Source of the DNA: Strongyloides papillosus
Taxonomy: Eukaryota; Nematoda; Chromadorea; Rhabditida; Strongyloididae
Direction of reading: 5' to 3'
Assembly (NCBI GenBank): GCA_005656395.1
Contig: SRSI01000049.1
Span: 248,001-312,000 of the forward strand
Length of the DNA: 64,000 bases
The position numbers and the translations under genes were made by a program. Every line of letters starts with the position of its first letter. Positions within the stretch are counted from its first letter, which is position 1. A model generated the notes under the pieces. The model saw nothing but the letters and a program-made list of their open reading frames with translations. It did no database searches and had not been told where the DNA came from. Shown in pieces: positions 45,633 to 56,677 of the stretch.

Positions 45633-46790
45633 TTATAAAATAATCTTTTTCTTTGTACCACGATTTATATTATGTATAATATTTGAATTATACGCAATTT
45701 TTTCAACTTTATTTTTCCTAAACAACTTCCTATATACAATATCAAGTTTCAAATTCTTAAAAACAGCATCTCTCAAAGTTTTTGATATAAAAATAATTGA
45801 TATTGAATTTACAAACATCCATAAAGCACATACAAATGGCTTCAAACCAAAGCTAATATATCTTATACTCTCATCATATCCATTAATTTTTATATTAGCA
45901 TAATAACATTGATCTTGAATTAAGCGAATCAATTGAATGGTTGCTAATAATACCACATAACGTGTCATACGTTTTTCTTTACCTCCTTTTTCTACTACAT
46001 TAACGGAAAATTCATTTGTTATTTTGTTAAGTTTTTTAATTTTAAATATAATAATTATTGTTAAAATTATAGAGATAATTATCATTGAATGCAACATTAT
46101 AACATATATGAAGTAATACTCTTTTCTTGTATAACCAAAAGGATATTTACATTTGAATGCTCCTCTTTTGCCACCATTAATATACATTTGCTTCTCATAA
46201 TCAAAATTATATGGTAAGCTACAGTATGGTCTGCTTAATAATGGCAAAATGGATGAGTAAACTATCACTAAAATTTGGAAATATTGGTAATTTTTATCTA
46301 TATACTAAAAAATAAGAAGTAAGAATATATGACATATGCAAATTTTTACCTGATAGTAACTGTTTGGATAAAAAATGGACAAAAATCGAATGATAGCGAT
46401 AAAAAGATAGTTTATATTTTGCATATTATAAGTCCACTTTGAAAGAATATAGAATGCTACATAAATAACTAAATGTACAGTATTAGCGTTCTCATTCAAA
46501 TATTCTGCTACAATACTTAGTTCAGTGGTAAAAAAAAAAGTATAAAATGCGAAATTGTCTATAATATCAGTTAATGATCCAACAACAACAACCTTGAAAT
46601 ATGGAGACTTTAAATAATTACTACTCTTCCAGCTTCTGATTATTGTAACCGCAATAGTTGCATGTAATATGTATGATGGGAATGAGAAAAAAAACATAAA
46701 TAAAAGTTGATAGACATCATAAGTTGGATAAAGGAATGGTAAGTATCTACCTATTTTGGTGATTAAAAGTTCTTGATTACTGTTATTCAT
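45633..46790 (-). CDS. seven-transmembrane chemoreceptor, type A copy 8
   Basis: Exons 46790-46350 and 46304-45633, 370 residues, 45-nt intron. It starts MNNSNQELLITK. The third inner loop is VVEKGGKEKRMTRY in place of AIKKRNKEKRMTRY. The tail NSNIIHNINRGTKKKIIL resembles that of copy 10. Intact. Confidence 0.85.
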
Positions 46791-46908
46791 ATTTTCCTTC
46801 TTTAACTATTTTTAATTACACGATGAAAAAATAATTGATACCAGGTGAGATAAAATTAGGATTAAATTTTAAAATTAATAGAAATAAAGGTTCATACATT
46901 TTCTACCT

Positions 46909-46985
46909 ATATATACATAGAATGTCACGAATATCATAAAAACAATAAATCAAGAAGTAATTTGCTGCACCATTCTATTTAATGG
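46909..46985 (-). promoter_or_regulatory. conserved upstream block of type A receptor, copy 8
   Basis: Same block, with TATATATACATAGAATGTCA and AATAAATCAAGAAGTAATTT (plus-strand reading). Confidence 0.55.
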
Positions 46986-47096
46986 AAAATATAAATTAAT
47001 ATTTAACATAATTTTAGTACAAAGCATTATAAATATTTATTGACCAAACAAAAAACACATAAAAATAATATTTAACTACAATTAATTGACTATAAA

Positions 47097-47470
47097 AGGT
47101 GTTTTGTCACTCTTGTCTTACCTTACGACTGACAATCTACTGAAAAAGCTTCAACATTCTGGACACCCTCTTTGCAAAATAATTTATTATACATCACTCT
47201 GAGTTTAAATATCCTAATTATAGCTTCTCTTAATCTCTTCTAAATAATAATAATTGATAAGAAATTAATTAATATCCATAAAAACTAATAAAAGGATTCA
47301 CCCCATTAGTGATATGATATATACTTTCATCGTGACTATCGCATTTTACTGGTTATAATACATCTCATCCTCTAGAATCCGGCATATTTAGAGAATCGTC
47401 AGAACGGTAACATTAAGTGTCATACGATATTTATCCTTTTTTTCCTTGTCATCTTTGATATTAATATCAC
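47097..47470 (-). pseudogene. type B receptor remnant 8
   Basis: Decayed 3' part of a type B exon 2; broken in several places, no exon 1. The spacer to 47,959 is shared unit sequence. Confidence 0.6.
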
Positions 47471-47959
47471 TCATATTTAGCAGTTTTTTTAATAAAAATA
47501 ATTAATTAATTAGTGTTGTAATTAATGATAAAGTACATTTTAAGTCATTAATTTTTCTTTACATTCCAAATTACTACATATTATTCTTTTATTTATTTTT
47601 AAACTACCAAGAATTTATTATAGATGTAAAGGTTCACAATATTAATACTCTACTTAGAATTTGGTACACTTTATCATTATATTAGTAATTTTTATGATTC
47701 AAGATGTCTTTAAGAATGAAAATAGCTTTAAAACATTTGTAGGAAAGAATATGAAACATTTTCAGAAATTAAATTTTAATACGAAATTGTTGGAAAAAAA
47801 TATTTAAAATGATAGGTGCTTCTTTAAATATACATTTCAAATCTATAAATGTTTTTTAGAAGTCAAGTATCAGATTGTATTATTATTGTTATCATGGTAC
47901 AATATGTAATCAAATACAATAAAAGAGCAGTTAGAAGTCTTGATATTCATATTAAAGTC

Positions 47960-49100
47960 TTATTTTTTTATACCACGATTCACATTCTGTATAATATTTG
48001 GATTATTTGAACTTGGTACAATCACATTTTCCTTAAACAGTTTCATACATACATTATTAAGTTTCAAATTCTTAAAAACAGCATCTCTTAAAGTTTTTGA
48101 AATAGAAATAATTGATATTGCATTTAAAAATATCCATAAAACACCGAGAAATGGTTCAAAAAAACGGATAATATACGTTATACTCTTATCATATCCATTT
48201 ATTTTTATATCGATATAAAAAAAATTATATTGAATTATGCAAATCAATTGTATGATTCCTACAATTATTACATAACGTGTCGTACGTTTTTCTTTATTTC
48301 TTTTTTTTATTGCAATAACGGAGAATTCATTTGATGTTTTGTCAAGTTTTTTAATTTTACACATAATAATTATTGTTAAAATTATAGAAATAATTACTGA
48401 TGAATGTACTAATAAAGATAATATGAAACGATGCTCTTTTCCTGTATAACCAAAAGGATATTTACAGTTGAATCTTCCTCTTTTAGCACCATTAAAATAC
48501 ATGTTCTCACCATAATTATATGGCAAACTACAGTATGTATCGCCTAAAGGTAGTATTATGGCTGAATAAATTACCACCAAGATTTGTAAATACAGGTAAT
48601 TTTTATCTACATACTAAAAAATAATAAGTTATGAATATATGATACATACAAATTTGTACCTTATAGTAACTATTAGGATAAAAAACAGACAAATATCTAA
48701 TGATGGCAATAAAAAGAAGATTCATATCTTGTATAATATAAGTCCAATATATGAGATTGAACAATATCACCCAAATTACTAGATGTACAGTATTGGCATT
48801 ATCCTTCAGATATTTTGCTACAATACTTACATCAGTAGTTAAAATATATAATAAAAAAAGGTTAATATTTAAAATATAAATAAATGATCCAAAAACAATT
48901 ACCTTGAAGTATGAAGAATTTAAATAATTACTAGTCTTCCAACTTCTAATTATCGTAATTGCAATAGTTCCATGTAATATATTTGATAACAATGCAAAAA
49001 TATAGAGTAATGAAATTTTGTAGACACCATAGGTTGGATAAATGAATGGTAAGTATCTACCTATTTTGTTAATTAAAAGTTCTGAATTATTTTTATTCAT
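47960..49100 (-). CDS. seven-transmembrane chemoreceptor, type A copy 9
   Basis: Exons 49100-48660 and 48613-47960, 364 residues, 46-nt intron. It starts MNKNNSELL. The exon junction codes YYK in place of YYQ. TM6 is diverged (RTTRYVIIVGIIQLICIIQY, losing the RLIQDQ motif). An early stop after NRGIKK removes the last few residues seen in copies 1 and 11. It has the short outer loop of those copies. The divergence could mean relaxed constraint or a new ligand. Confidence 0.8.
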
Positions 49101-49218
49101 TTTCTTCTTTTTTAAGTTTTTCTTAGTACAAGATGGAAAAATAATGGATAGTAGATTAGATGAAATAAGGATTAATTTTAAATAATAAAAGAAATGAAGA
49201 TTCACACATTTTCTACCT

Positions 49219-49294
49219 GTATATACTTGGCATGTCACGAATATCACAAGATAATAAATTAAGCAGTAATTCGCTGTACGATTAAATTTAACGG
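49219..49294 (-). promoter_or_regulatory. conserved upstream block of type A receptor, copy 9
   Basis: Same block, with TATATACTTGGCATGTCACG and ATCACAAGATAATAAATTAA (plus-strand reading), closest to the copy 2 version. Confidence 0.55.
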
Positions 49295-49404
49295 AAAATA
49301 TAAATAAATATTTTACTTTATTTTATTACAAAGCATTGTAAACATATATTGACCAAACAAGAAACACATTAAAATAATGTTTAATTACAATTAATTTCTG
49401 CAAT

Positions 49405-49790
49405 AGGTGTTTTTATTTTTCTTGTTTGACTCCCAGACTAATAATCTACTGAAAAAGCTCTAATATTCTAAACAGTCATCTTTTGAAATAATTTATTAAA
49501 CATCACTATAAATCTTAATGTCTTAATTATTGCCTCTTTTAATGTCTTCGAAATAATAATAAGTGATAAAGAATTAGTAAATATCCATAAAACATTAATA
49601 AAAAGATTTACACCATTAGCGATATGACATATATTTTCAACATGGCTACCAGTCGTTACTTGTATATAATAGATCTCATCCTCTAGAATCTGACGTAATC
49701 GGAGGATCGTCAGAACGACAACACAGTGTATCATACGGTATTAATACTTCTTTTTCTTGTCATCATTGATATTAATGGTACTCATATTAA
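49405..49790 (-). pseudogene. type B receptor remnant 9
   Basis: Least decayed short remnant: 88 codons are still open at 49,468-49,734 (..VLTILRLRQILEDEIYYIQV.. to LFQKMTV), covering TM6 to the end. No exon 1. Remnant 10 is its closest relative. Confidence 0.65.
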
Positions 49791-50065
49791 GCAGGTTTTT
49801 TTTAAGAATAATTTATTAATTATCTTTATAATTAGCCGATCAAGTGGTTTTTAGTCATTAACTTTATTTTACATGCCAAATTACTACATATTTTTTTCTT
49901 ATCTAAGTTTAAATTGATAAGAATAAATGATAGATGTAAAGGTGTACAATATTAATGCTAAACATAGAACTTAGTATACCTTCCCGTTTTAAATATTAAT
50001 TTTTACGATTCAAGAATCCTTTTTGATTGTAAATTGCCTTTAATTATACAAAAAATTAAACTATT

Positions 50066-50095
50066 TATTTATATTGATATCATGGTATGATATAC
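50066..50095. repeat. left direct repeat flanking a 2-kb insertion
   Basis: The unit sequence ending GGTATGATATAC stops here and foreign sequence begins. The same 30 bp recurs at 52,116-52,145 with three to five differences. Confidence 0.55.
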
Positions 50096-50524
50096 AAGAA
50101 TTGACAGAAGATTGCCATGTTCTTTCAATGCAATTATTATGTACTAACAATAACAATTCTGTTCCAACTGTTACGAAAGGACAAGAATTATTTGATGCTA
50201 TGCAACAAAAAGCTTTACTACAAATGATGAGCAAAGAATCCAAGAAAAGGAAGACTCTTTATTTTCCTAAACTTTTCGTAAATTCAATGACTGGATCATC
50301 GGGTGATCCATCAAAGGTTGACACGGTTGATTAAAAAATTTGTCAAAAATATTGTAGCAAAAATTAAAGGCTTTCATATACTTTGGCATGTTGGTGAAGA
50401 CACTGGATGCCCAAGGTATTCTTGTAATTTATATGATAGAAACACAATAGGTCTGCAAATGTTAAGCAGCATGTTGCTAGAGAGCATGGCGACGAAGATG
50501 TCGTTAAAAATTTTATTACAATAA
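50096..50524 (+). pseudogene. unknown gene fragment 1 inside the insertion
   Basis: Coding-like sequence begins exactly at the insertion border: ELTEDCHVLSMQLLC..KGQELFDAMQQKALLQMM..TLYFPKLFVNSM, ending at TGA/TAA near 50,334. A second frame continues (GFHILWHVGEDTGCPRYSCN..) to 50,524. No plausible start codon precedes the first part, since its first ATG lies in receptor spacer. It looks like pieces of a gene from elsewhere. Family not recognised. Confidence 0.4.
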
Positions 50525-50619
50525 GTTTTTATTATTTATTACTAATCATTGTTATATTAAATTTTTAGTTAAATTCTGATCTCTTAAAACAAGTATCTGA
50601 AAAATATTTTGGCGCTCTG

Positions 50620-50850
50620 ATGATGTCAATAAAACAACGGATTCTAAATATCGCAGAAGATAACTTTAAAATGGATGAAAGCAATATTGAAAGAGAACCT
50701 CATGATGATGAGAAAAAAGAGGGACATGATGAGGACGATAAATACGGTTGTGACAATAAGGAGGAAGATGAAGTTCCATTAAGATTTCATATATTTTTGA
50801 AAATATATTTTTCCTACAAATTAGTAATTGTAACACTAGTAATCTGTTGA
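50620..50850 (+). CDS. unknown gene fragment 2 inside the insertion (acidic)
   Basis: 76 codons: MMSIKQRILNIAEDNFKMDE, then a strongly acidic stretch (DEDDKYGCDNKEEDEV) and a short hydrophobic end. It may continue fragment 1 through an intron with acceptor TTTTTAG near 50,569. Not recognised. Confidence 0.3.
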   Translation: MMSIKQRILNIAEDNFKMDESNIEREPHDDEKKEGHDEDDKYGCDNKEEDEVPLRFHIFLKIYFSYKLVIVTLVIC

Positions 50851-50947
50851 TTTTTCGTTAAGAAGTTTTATTTATTGCAACTGTACAAATAATAATTGAT
50901 AAAATAAAGAAAAATCTTTCATCCCGTTGGTTTTATATTCTTTTTTA

Positions 50948-51406
50948 TTATGGCCAATGATATCGACTATACCAAGTATCTGTAGGAATGGGTATTTTAT
51001 AGTAGTATCGCAAGATTGAAGCAGATATTGTACAAATAATACTTTCTAAAGTTGCTGTAAAACTTAACGATAAAACTAAATATCTGGACCCTTTTATCCC
51101 GATTACACAACCATGAATAACGTTTAGAAGAGTTATGAAGATTGACAAACCAAGTAATGTATAAATAACAGGTAGATATTCCTCTTTAACTCGAAATATT
51201 GCGACTAGGCATACAATAAAAGCTGATATTACAATAACTGTGGTTAATGCAATTGATTTTGTTAGATACTTCGATGAAAGTTTATATGATACTAAATATT
51301 GTATAATTGTTAAAAAATGATTGGCGTTAGCATAACTCACTTGTAGCAAACATAGACCAAAGGGACAAAGCTCTACCAACAGTATTGCAAAGGAAAATAT
51401 TACCAC
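50948..51406 (-). CDS. four-helix membrane protein fragment without ATG
   Basis: 152 open codons with four hydrophobic segments (VIFSFAILLVELC, IALTTVIVISAFIVCLVAIF, LPVIYTLLGLSIFITLLNVI, LVLSLSFTATLESIICTISA), ending IPTDTWYSRYHWP. The frame begins with GTG and a TAA lies three codons upstream, so the true start is missing or in an unseen exon. Tetraspan-like topology; family not recognised. Not related to the receptors around it. Confidence 0.45.
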   Translation of the reverse strand: MVIFSFAILLVELCPFGLCLLQVSYANANHFLTIIQYLVSYKLSSKYLTKSIALTTVIVISAFIVCLVAIFRVKEEYLPVIYTLLGLSIFITLLNVIHGCVIGIKGSRYLVLSLSFTATLESIICTISASILRYYYKIPIPTDTWYSRYHWP

Positions 51407-51831
51407 ATAATTTTACTTTTTTATCCAGCATTTTTAAAATTATTTAAATATGTTACTAAAGTAATATATCAATATACTTTGGGAATTTAAGTGTATCGTG
51501 ATAACAATATTATTTATCAATATAATTATTTATAGACGATGATAATGGGAAAAAAAGGAGAAAAACCTATAAAATATAATCTATCAAAAACAAGAATATA
51601 TCATTTCCTTTCTTCGTTTAATTAATCACACATCTAACGATTTATGTTTTTATAAAATCATTTCAAAACATTTATTTATACACAAAAGTTTTTTTATCAA
51701 ATACTAATAAAATAAAAATACTATTAAGTTATAATTTTTATAGTTTCCATTTACTGTTTATCAATATCTATATGGGATATTGATAGTTTGTAAACATTTA
51801 ATAGTGTTAATGAAGTTTCAGTTATTGCTTT

Positions 51832-52113
51832 TTAGTTTACGTTCAGTAACTCGGTAAATAGTATTTTTTCGGTTTCATTATCTTTAAAACTTCCGATGTT
51901 GTTCATATTCGAAACTCGACAATCACTTAAGAAATGTTTAAAGATAAGAGCCATTTCGCTGTTAGTACTCCTGATAACCTTATTTTTTTCATCTCTTTTA
52001 TCATAGTCCTCTTTATTTAGTAGTGATCTGCTCATAAGAAGATGTACATCACATGGAAGATGGTTTTTAAAGATTGAAAAATCTGAAACCTCCTTTAGAT
52101 CCACTTTAATCAT
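51832..52113 (-). CDS. unknown gene fragment at the right end of the insertion
   Basis: 93 codons beginning MIKVDLKEVSDFSIFKNHLP exactly at the right border. Polar, no signal peptide. It is probably the 3' part of a gene whose front was lost at the junction, with the ATG provided by chance. Not recognised. The stretch 51,407-51,831 between the fragments is AT-rich and empty. Confidence 0.35.
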   Translation of the reverse strand: MIKVDLKEVSDFSIFKNHLPCDVHLLMSRSLLNKEDYDKRDEKNKVIRSTNSEMALIFKHFLSDCRVSNMNNIGSFKDNETEKILFTELLNVN

Positions 52114-52115
52114 GA

Positions 52116-52145
52116 TATTTATATTGCTACCGTGGTATGATATAC
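52116..52145. repeat. right direct repeat flanking the insertion
   Basis: TATTTATATTGCTACCGTGG followed by TATGATATAC, the counterpart of 50,066-50,095. Normal receptor-unit sequence resumes from here. Confidence 0.55.
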
Positions 52146-52184
52146 GATTAAATTCAATAAAACACCAGTAAGAAGTCTTGATAT

Positions 52185-53343
52185 TTATATAATAATCTTT
52201 TTCTTTGTACCACGATTTATATTCTGTATAATATTTGAATTATACGAAATTTTTACAACTATATTTTTCCTAAACAACTTCTTATATACAACATCAAACT
52301 TCAAATTCTCAAAAATTGCATCTCTCAAAGTTTTTGATATTAAAATAATCGATGCTGCATTTATAAACATCCATAAAGCGCTGACAAAGGGATCAAAACC
52401 ACGGATAATATATCTTAAACTTTCGTCATATCCATTGATTTTTATATCAATCCAATAAAGTTGATCTTGAATTAAGCGAAGTAATTGCATGATTCCTAAT
52501 ACTATTACATATTGTGTCATATGTTTTTCTTTATTTCTTTTTTTTATCGCAACAACGGAAAATTCATTTGATGTTTTATTAATTTTTTTAATTTTAAATG
52601 TTATAATTATTGTTAAAAATAGAGAAATAACTACTACTGAATGTACCAATGCAGTATATGTAAAATGATACTCTTTTTCTGATTTGCCAAAAAAATATTT
52701 ACAGTTAAATGTCCCACTTTTACTACCATTAGAATACATTTGCTTATCATAATTATAATCATATGGTAAACTACAGTATATATTGCTTAGTAGTGGTATT
52801 ATGGCTGAATAAATTACCAATAAGATTTGGAAATATAGATAATTCTTTTCTAAATACTAAAAAATATGAAGTTAAAAGTATACAAAACATACAATTTTTT
52901 ACCTTATAGTAATTATTTGGATAGAAAACAGACAAAAATCGAATAATGGCAATAAAAAAATGGTTTATACCTTGTATAATATAAACACATTTCAAGAAAA
53001 CTTCAAATATCACCCAAATAACTAAATGTACAGTATTGGCATTCTTCTTCAAATATTCGGCTACAATACTTGAATTAGTAACAAAAATAAATAAAAAATA
53101 TAAGATACTGTATATAATATCAGTAAATAATTCACAAACAACAACCTTGAAGAATGAAGAATTTAAATAATTGCTAGTCCTCCAGCTTCTTATTATTGTA
53201 ACTGCAATAGTTCCATGTAATATGTTTGATAACGATATAGAAAAAAAGAGAAATAAAATTTTATATGGACCAAAAGTTGGATAAACGAATGGTAAGTATC
53301 TACCTATTTTGTTAATTAAAAGTTCTGGATCATTGTTATTCAT
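52185..53343 (-). CDS. seven-transmembrane chemoreceptor, type A copy 10
   Basis: Exons 53343-52903 and 52856-52185, 370 residues, 46-nt intron. It starts MNNNDPELL and the exon junction codes YYK. The outer loop has FNCKYFFGKSEKEYHF where other copies have KYPFGYT. TM3 is the most diverged of the set (VIFEVFLKCVYIIQGINHFF). The tail ends NRGTKKKIII. All helices are intact. Confidence 0.85.
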
Positions 53344-53465
53344 ATTTTCTTACTTTTACTATTTTTTAATTACACGATGGAAAAATAATTGATACTAGGT
53401 GATATAAATTTAAAATTAATATTAAATAAAAAATAATAGAAATAAGGTTTCATACAATTTTTACC

Positions 53466-53543
53466 TATATATACCTGGCATGTCACGAATATGTTAAAGA
53501 TATTAAATCAAGTAGTAATTTGCTGCACCATTACATTTAATGG
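53466..53543 (-). promoter_or_regulatory. conserved upstream block of type A receptor, copy 10
   Basis: Same block, with TATATATACCTGGCATGTCA and ATTTGCTGCACCATTACATT (plus-strand reading). Confidence 0.55.
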
Positions 53544-53654
53544 GTAATGTAAATAAATTTTTAATATCGTTTTATCATAAAACATTATAAATATTTATTG
53601 ACTGAAAAAAAAACTCATAAAAACAAAATTTATTTTGAATTAATTTGCTACAAT

Positions 53655-54035
53655 GGGTGTTTTTATTTTTCTTGTTTGACTCCTAGACCAATAATCTACT
53701 GAAAAAGCTCTAATATTCTAAACAGTCATCTTTTGAAATAATTTATCACACATCACTATAAATCTAAATGTCCTAATTATTGCCACTCTAAATGTCTTCG
53801 AAATAATAATAAGTGATAAAGAATCAGTAAATATCCATAAACATTAATAAAAAGATTTACACCATTAGCGATATGACATATATTTTCAATATGGCTACCA
53901 GTCGTTACTTGTATATAATAGATCTCATCCTCTAGAATCTGCGTAATTGGAGGATCGTCAGAATGACAACATAGTGTATCATACGGTATTGATACTTCTT
54001 TTTCTTGTCATCTTTGATATTAATAGTACTTAAAT
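53655..54035 (-). pseudogene. type B receptor remnant 10
   Basis: Close copy of remnant 9 with added indels (for example a lost base near 53,840). No exon 1. The spacer 54,036-54,433 is shared unit sequence. Confidence 0.6.
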
Positions 54036-54433
54036 TAAGCAGTTTTTTACTAGAAATAATTAATTAATTAGAGTTGTAATTATATTATAAAGAAAATTTT
54101 AAGTCATTAACTTTACTTTTCATCCTAAATTATTACATATATTTCTCTTATTTAAATTTAACTTGATAAGAATATATGGTCAATCTAAAAGTGTACAATA
54201 TTAATATTCTACTTTAAAATTAGTACACTTTTTTGCTTTGTTTATAAATTTTTATGCTTCAAGATACACTTTAGAATAAAAATAGTTTTAAAATATTCAA
54301 AAATTTAAACTATTTATAGGAAAAAATGTTTAACCTTTTGTTGTAGTTATTTTTAATACAATATTATTAAAAAAAGTTTGAAATAATAACGTACTTTTTT
54401 AAATATACATTTTAAATTTTTTTAAGTCAAGAA

Positions 54434-54562
54434 TATAGATAATATTTCTACTACTATAATGCTATGATTAATGATTAAATTCAATAAAGGAGCAGTTAAA
54501 AGTCTTGATATTCACGTGCCAGTTCTATTTTTTGCACCACGATTCGCATTCTGTATGATATT
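54434..54562 (-). pseudogene. 3' tip of an extra, truncated type A gene
   Basis: The sequence matches 55,147-55,271, the last codons and 3' flank of copy 11, then stops at a sharp junction at about 54,562 where the duplicated flank (54,563-55,217) begins. It is the leftover of a twelfth type A copy lost by deletion or by the block duplication. Confidence 0.55.
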
Positions 54563-55217
54563 CTTATCTATCAAGTTTAAATTTAAGTGTATACTTATAT
54601 TTGAGTAAAATTCACAACATAGTAAAAAGCATCTAAAAAAACTAGCGCACCTGTACATTTGAACCTGTCCCCACATTTTTCTACTTTACCAAAAAATAAC
54701 CTCATCATCAATTGCAAGTTGGTAACAGCAGAAAACTTAGTTAGTACCTATGTTAAGTTCTTTTTTTTTAAAATATTAATTAATTAGCGTTATAATCAGC
54801 TGAAAAAACTGTTTTTATTTCATGAAATTTATTCTACATCCCAAATTATTATATTCTCTTAATTTATTTAAGTTTAAACTGCTAAGAATATATGATAAAT
54901 CTAAAGGTCTACACTATTAGTACTCTACTTGGAAATTGGGACTCCATCTCATTATATTAGTGATTTTTATGATTCAAGATGTCTTTTAAAATAAAAATAG
55001 CTTTAAAACATTTATAAAAAATAATATGAAACATTTTGAGAAATTTAATTTTAATACAATATTATTTGAAAAAAAATGTTTAAAACGGTAAGGTACTTGT
55101 TTAAATATATATTTCTAAATATTTTTTTAAAGTCAAGAATATAGATAATATTTCTATTACTATAATGCTATGATTAATGATTAAATTCAATAAAAGAGCA
55201 GTTAAAAGTCTTGATAT
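54563..55217. repeat. 3' flank of receptor copy 11, duplicate of 29,198-29,856
   Basis: Aligns along its length with the region behind copy 1 at the other end of the array. No coding content. Confidence 0.65.
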
Positions 55218-56370
55218 TCATATTAAAGTCTTATTTTTTATACCACGATTCACATTCTGTATAATATTTGGATTATTTGAACTTGGTGCAACCACATTTT
55301 TTCTAAACAACTTCTTATATACAATATCAAGTTTGAAATTCCTAAAAACAGCATCTCTCAAAGTTTTTGATATAAAAATAATTGATAATGTATTTACAAA
55401 CATCCAGATAACATAGGTAAATGGAGCAAAACCAGCGATAATAAAACTTATACTTTGGTCATACCCATTAATTTTTATATTAATAAAATAAAGATTATCT
55501 TCAATTAAGCGAAACAATTGTAAAATTCCTAAGACAATTAAATAATGTGTCATACGTTTTTCTTTATTTCTTTTTTCAATTGCATTAACGGAAAATTCAT
55601 TTATTGTTTTTTTAAGTTTTTTAATTTTAAATATTAAAATTACTGTTAAAATTATAGAGATAACTATCATTGAATACAATAATACAACAGCTATGATGTA
55701 ATACTCTTTTCCTGTATAACCAAAAGGATATTTACATTTGAATGTTCCTTTTTTAACACTATTAACATATTTGTTCTCATGATACTTATATGGCAAACTA
55801 CAGTATATATTGTTTAGTAGTAGTATTATGGCTGAATAAATTACCACTGAGACTTGAAAATATAGATAATTTTTATCTATATACTAAAAAATTAGAAGTT
55901 ATAAATATATGATGCATATAAATTTTTACCTGATAATAGCTATTTGGATAAAAAACAGACAAAAAACGAATAATGGTAATTAAAAGAAGGTTCATAATTT
56001 CTATATTAGAAGTCCAATTTAAAAGAGTTCGTAATATTAGCCAAATAACTAAATGTACAGTATTGGCATTATCCATCAAATATTCTTCTACAATACTTAC
56101 ATCAGTAGTGAAAATAAATAAAAAATTCATGATACCATTTAAAATATCAATAAATGATCCAAAAACAACTACCTTGAAGTATGAAGAATTTAAATAATTA
56201 CTAGTCCTCCAGCTTCTTATTATCGTAATTGCAATAGTTCCATGTAATATATATACTAACAATGCAAAAAAAAGGATAATCGAAAGTTTATAGACATCAT
56301 AGGTTGGATAAATGAATGGTAAGTATCTAGCTAGTTTGGTAATTATCAGTTCTGGATTACTGTTATTCAT
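55218..56370 (-). CDS. seven-transmembrane chemoreceptor, type A copy 11
   Basis: Exons 56370-55930 and 55883-55218, 368 residues, 46-nt intron. It starts MNNSNPELIITKLARYLPFI. The short outer loop (CSLPYKYHENKYVNSVKKG) and KNKTLI tail tie it to copy 1. TM6 begins RMTHYLIVLGILQLFRLIED. It is the only type A copy that is followed upstream by an intact type B gene. Confidence 0.85.
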
Positions 56371-56485
56371 ATTCTCCTTTCTTTACTGTTTCTTATACAA
56401 GATGGATAAATAACTGATACCAATTTAGATAAAATTAAGATTAAATTTAAAAAATAATAGAAATGAGGATTCACAAATTTTCTCT

Positions 56486-56562
56486 GTATATACCTGGGAT
56501 GTCACGAATTTCTTACACGTAATAAATCAAGAAGTAATTTGCTGCACCATTATATTTTATGG
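56486..56562 (-). promoter_or_regulatory. conserved upstream block of type A receptor, copy 11
   Basis: Same block, with TATATACCTGGGATGTCACG and AATAAATCAAGAAGTAATTT (plus-strand reading). It lies between copy 11 and the type B gene, so the promoter of copy 11 sits in a spacer of only about 300 bp. Confidence 0.55.
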
Positions 56563-56677
56563 AAAATATAAATTATTATTTAATATTATTTTATTACTAA
56601 GCATTACAAATATTTATTGACCAAACAAAAAACACATAAAAATAATAAAAAAATAATATTTAATTACAATTTATTTG

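Noticed and set aside
29879..56197. Many plus-strand frames of 65-104 codons inside the receptor array
   Set aside because: They are antisense shadows of the receptor exons and recur only because the genes are duplicated.
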